From Phylloscopus collybita (taxonomy: Eukaryota > Chordata > Aves > Passeriformes > Phylloscopidae), in assembly GCA_027886175.1 (NCBI GenBank), contig JAJNNQ010000126.1, forward strand, positions 248,001 through 312,000: a DNA stretch of 64,000 nucleotides, given 5' to 3'. This document shows positions 60,199 through 64,000 of the stretch, piece after piece. The first letter of the stretch is position 1; every line of letters begins with the position of its first letter. Under the pieces are notes generated by a model that saw only the letters and a program-made list of their open reading frames with translations, was not told where the DNA came from and did not search any database. The translations under genes were made by a program, and so were the position numbers.

Positions 60199-63026
60199 CT
60201 ACCCAACTCAAACCACACACAGGTGCACAGTAGTCAGGTAAAGGGATCTTGGGCAGGGGGTGAGTTACAGCAGACTCAGAGAGAGCAGGGATGGGAACTG
60301 TTTGAAAAGAGAACTGCTGCAGCTAAATGGAGGATTGAACAACTTCTTGTTTTGCAGCCACAAGTACCTTAAGTTAAATGCTTTTCCTTGCCAGGCTCTG
60401 GGAATGACCAGCATTGTAGGAAGGCTCAGGTCGCCTTTCTAGGAAGATTTTCTTCACCATGGAAACACTGAGTGTTCTCACAGCAGCTGGTGCCACAGGG
60501 CCAGTGCTCCAGTGATGGTGTCTGCCTTGTGAGCAGGATCTCAGGACTGCAGAACCACTGGGGAATACACTGTTCAAACTCTGGAAGCTGATAATTTCAG
60601 GCTTTCTGTGCTGACAGGCAAGCAAACACTGCATTTGACCTGAGGCCCTGGAACAGGCTTCCAAAATTGAGTGATAGCACTTGGATTATGGGTGTGTAGT
60701 TTGAATAGAAGTGTGTGATATCCCAGGGTGGGAAACTTAGAATCTAAGGTTTTAGAATATAGTAATATATCTATAAAGCAATATGGAGGTTTTAGGGCAT
60801 AGGCTAAGTTCTTCTTTTTCACCTTCTTCTTCATGGGCCTGGGTGGTATCTTGTAAATGGGTAGAAAAGTCCACATTGCGGACCACAGGTGGTTGGTTAT
60901 TGGGTTAAAAGTAAAAATAATTCAGGTGTCATTTCATAATTGGACTTAAAAGACCTTAAAAGACCTTGGAAAGAGACAGAGCCATTTTTCACTTTGCTAG
61001 CTAGAACTCACAACTTGTGAGACTGTGACATGGATAAAATTAATAAACATCTGAGTCCAAATACAAACTGCCTCCCTTGAGCATTTAATCTCAGCTCTGA
61101 CAGAGGAAAAGAAGGAACAAACCCACAGTGCATTTGGGTGCATCCTCCACCAATTAGCCACACAGAAAACTACCAGTGAACCAAAACTAGTGGAAATAAC
61201 AGGACATGCTGCAATGCCCTCTGTTTCCTCAAACCATGCCTGTCTGTGACTGTACTTCCAAGCTATGTAATTTCCATCCACAGCACCCCTTTTGTGCATA
61301 GGATGTGGAAACAGTGGTCACTCTTGGTGCCCATTACTGCAGGAGATGTGCAGGGCTGTGTCAATCCTCCCCTGGAAGCAGCAATCCCAAGTTTATTTTG
61401 CCTCCTTCAAAGGAGGGATGTGAAAGCAGTGTGCCTTTTGTTTGTTGCTTTTGCAGTTTCCCAGTTCTGGGTGTAAACTAGCAAAGTTCAGGAAGTCAGC
61501 AGTAAAAAAAACCCAAAGCAAAATGAAACAAAACAAACCCCATACAATCAACAAAGAAACAAACAAACCCAGCCCACCAAATCCACAAAAGCCCCACAAA
61601 ACATAAGAACATTTTTATTAGGGAAAAAAATAGATTTTTCTCTATTTTATTTATTTGTTTAAATATTTTGTGATTACCTATTGCCTGACAGCTGCCATTA
61701 GTGCACAACAGTCCTCAGTTTGGTGCTGAGTGCCCCACATGGTCTAGAAAGTGAGATGCATTCAGCAATTTGCTGTGCTCTTTTACAGAGCTGCCTCCTT
61801 TGTTCCCAGCAGTGTTGGTGTTCTGATCTTTTCCTCTCTGATTGCTTATTAATGGATGGATTTCTTTTACTCAGCTGCAGCCTTTGTCCTAGGCTGCAGC
61901 AGGCCTTGGGGACAACTGGGTTTCCCTACAACCTGAGTTGAGCAATCCTTTTTGCACATCTTGTATGCTCTTTAATCTGACACAGATCACAGGAGTTTTG
62001 CTCTTTCTAATTTAATCAACGGTTGAAGCCTCTCACATGGACAAACCTCTCTGAAATATTTTAGACACTGTTGATTTAGTATAATTTTCCCAATGCTAAA
62101 AGCTGGCAGTGTGAAGTACAATGAAGAAGACAATCTTCCAGGCTGCTAACAAATCTCCAGCCTCTGAGGCAAGTGCTACCTACTTAATTTTTGTAAAGTC
62201 GCTCTTGCTCACAGCCCCTTCTCCCTTCTCCCCTACCCTTTCCTTTCTTCCTCTCAGAAAAATGCCTCCTCAAGGCATTTAATCTAATTAGATTTGAGCC
62301 CAGGATTTTATGCCTTAACTCAAAAAGGAACACACTCCTTTGGAGCACTTCCAACCTTTTTTTGATACCTGGGAAGGGACTCTTCATCCCTTGAAAAGCC
62401 AACCTGCATTTAAAGGAAGGGACAGGGTTTTGTGCATACTTCCTTTCTTCACTATGTATTATGTCCAGAAACACTTGTTTGCTTCAGGTTCTTAAGGTTT
62501 TAAGATGGTTTTCTACCACTTCCACATTCTAGGTATATCAGTAGTGCTAAGCTTGCTTTTGTTTGTTTGTTTGTTTCCACTGAGCTCTTCTTGGGGAACA
62601 GAAATTTGCACAGATGTTCACATTTGGGAAAGTCAGAGATGTGGGACAGGAAACCTTCCCTTCCAGTTGTTTTACATGTGTTTATTAAATACACAAGACA
62701 CAGTCCTCTTGCCACCCAGCTGAAACATCTTGTCCCTTTGATTATTTAATTTTCTTTTGTAATTTGCATCCTACCAGTAGCTACATGTTTAGAAATATTC
62801 CAAGAATAGGGGCTTATTTCTGTAACAAGACATAATACTAAAAGAACATAGAAAAAAAGTTGTGTAATGATTTAGGTATCTTTTAAATTCATGAAGAGAA
62901 ACATAAAAAAAAATTAAAATTCAACTTTGCATTTTTTTTCCTAAAGAGAATTTTATTTTGAAGGGTGCAAACCATCAAATTGCTTAGAACAGACAAGCAG
63001 AACAAAATGCTGTAACTTTCAAGGCT
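60199..63026. other. Gene-free stretch
   Basis: No recognisable gene. It contains an A/C-rich tract at about 61506-61600 (A8 followed by CCCAAAGC and CAAAC words) and a TTTG microsatellite at about 62556-62575. The remainder is AT-rich noncoding sequence. Confidence 0.6.
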
Positions 63027-63187
63027 TTCTAAATTATTCTTATAAAAGTTATCATTGAGGATCTTCAGGGGTTTAGTTTTCTTGGTTTGATCAGCTAAGC
63101 ACTTTGATGTTTTCAGACTCTTTTACTGACCAATATTGAGTGATAACATTGTTTGCAAAAAACTTCAGGCTTAGTTTTTTTAATTCT
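63027..63187 (+). repeat. Left arm of second inverted repeat
   Basis: This 161-bp segment matches the reverse complement of 63823-63988 at about 92% identity by eye (about 12 substitutions plus one 5-bp and one 1-bp indel). It starts TTCTAAATTATTCT and includes GTTTGATCAGCTAA, which is conserved in both arms. There is no coding frame. Confidence 0.9.
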
Positions 63188-63822
63188 TGAACAGTTTCAA
63201 AACAGTCTGGTTTTGAATGAAAATGAGTAATTTAAACAAATCCCTCAGTAAGAACATAAAGAGTCACAGAAACATACTCACTGTGTGAAGTGCTCAAGGA
63301 ATGCCAGAATTCACTGTAGCTTTCCAAAACACAAACTGAGTTCTACTATGAGACTGCATTGTCTTTATTGGTGTAACCAAAGGGGACTTTTTCCACAGGG
63401 GCCCCTCCTCCTTTCAGTACACTGATTAGACTGCAGCATTACCCAGCCTGAGATGACTTTTTCAAGACCTGTTGATTATTTTTTAATAACTTTGTTTAAC
63501 CAGTTTTGAAGATGGTTAAAATGTAGTCAGACAAGCAACTCCCCAACCTGCCCCACTCCTAAATCCAGCACTGATGGCAACGCCCTATGAACACTCCTGG
63601 TACGTGTTCCTCTCTATCAGAAGGCATCAGCAGTGTCGTGCAGTGAGCCCCAGTAAAACACTATTACTGTGTGCTTCATTTTCACAAGAAGCATTGCTTT
63701 GAGTGATTGAAACACCTAAAAGATTTGGCTGGCTCTGCGTCAGGCTCTCTGCTAAGCTCCACTTCCCCTTTCTGAAATATTTGAGACAATGATACTTCCA
63801 ACAGACAAACAGAAAAACAACA
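63188..63822. other. Spacer of second inverted repeat
   Basis: This 635-bp spacer between the two arms has no recognised transposase remnant or gene. The 76-codon minus-strand frame at 63627-63857 overlaps the right arm and resembles nothing known. Confidence 0.6.
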
Positions 63823-63988
63823 GAATTAAAAAAAACTATGCCTGAAGTTTTTTGCAAATGATGTTATCACTGAATATTGGTCAGTAAAAGATCCTGAAAA
63901 CATCAAACAAAAGTGTTTAGCTGATCAAACCAAGCAAACTAAACCCCTGAAGATGCTCAATAATAACTTCTATAAGAATTATTTAGAA
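63823..63988 (-). repeat. Right arm of second inverted repeat
   Basis: The reverse complement of this 166-bp segment matches 63027-63187. It carries 5 extra bases (TTGTT class) relative to the left arm. The homology ends about 12 bases before the window edge, so this arm appears complete. Confidence 0.9.
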
Positions 63989-64000
63989 GAGTTTAAATGT

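Noticed and set aside
1..64000. Bacterial, plasmid, phage or CRISPR content
   Set aside because: The window has no dense coding, ribosome-binding sites or spaced direct repeats. The CR1 element and CpG island show that it is vertebrate nuclear DNA.

Overview
The window is vertebrate nuclear DNA, most likely from a bird and plausibly a songbird. The strongest pointer is a 5'-truncated CR1 LINE at about 26.5-27.2 kb. Its minus strand still reads as the C-terminal part of a CR1 reverse transcriptase and ends at the typical CR1 3' terminus. Three related solo LTRs with 5-bp target duplications, scarce CpG outside one strong island, and many A-rich tracts followed by CAAACC-type sequence fit the same picture. 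There are no bacterial genes, rRNA, tRNA or CRISPR. I recognise no host protein-coding exon.

Layout. From 1 to about 41 kb the sequence is AT-rich, CpG-poor and gene-free, and looks like the inside of a long intron or an intergenic stretch. It holds a possible old LTR fragment (5.2-5.4 kb), an unexplained 221-codon open frame (7.5-8.2 kb), a large inverted duplication (12.5-17.0 kb) whose left arm is split by a solo LTR, two blocks that look like conserved regulatory DNA (22.0-22.5 and 27.5-27.7 kb), and the CR1 copy. From 41 to 50.5 kb CpG content rises in patches (41.2-42.3 and 45.7-46.0 kb). This part also contains long A-rich simple tracts, including an uninterrupted A39.

The centre of interest is a CpG island at about 50.8-52.3 kb. 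Inside it is a GC-rich minisatellite (51,461-52,012) whose units nearly all carry a GC box and G-run clusters on the minus strand. A good splice donor on the minus strand (GAG|GTGAGC at 51,265) and another on the plus strand (GG|GTGAGC at 52,210) face away from each other. Together with a rough switch in strand composition at the island, this suggests a promoter, possibly bidirectional. The main gene would probably run leftwards on the minus strand, with the left 50 kb as its first intron. That model is inference.

From 52.3 to 64 kb the DNA is again gene-free. It carries T/G-rich tracts, two more LTRs of the same family (55.3-56.0 and 59.4-60.2 kb, same orientation), and at the right edge a second inverted repeat (63.0-64.0 kb) with arms of about 160 bp and roughly 92% identity.

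No pathway or operon-like cooperation between genes can be described. The features of value are the promoter island with its repeat, the two inverted duplications, and the mobile elements.
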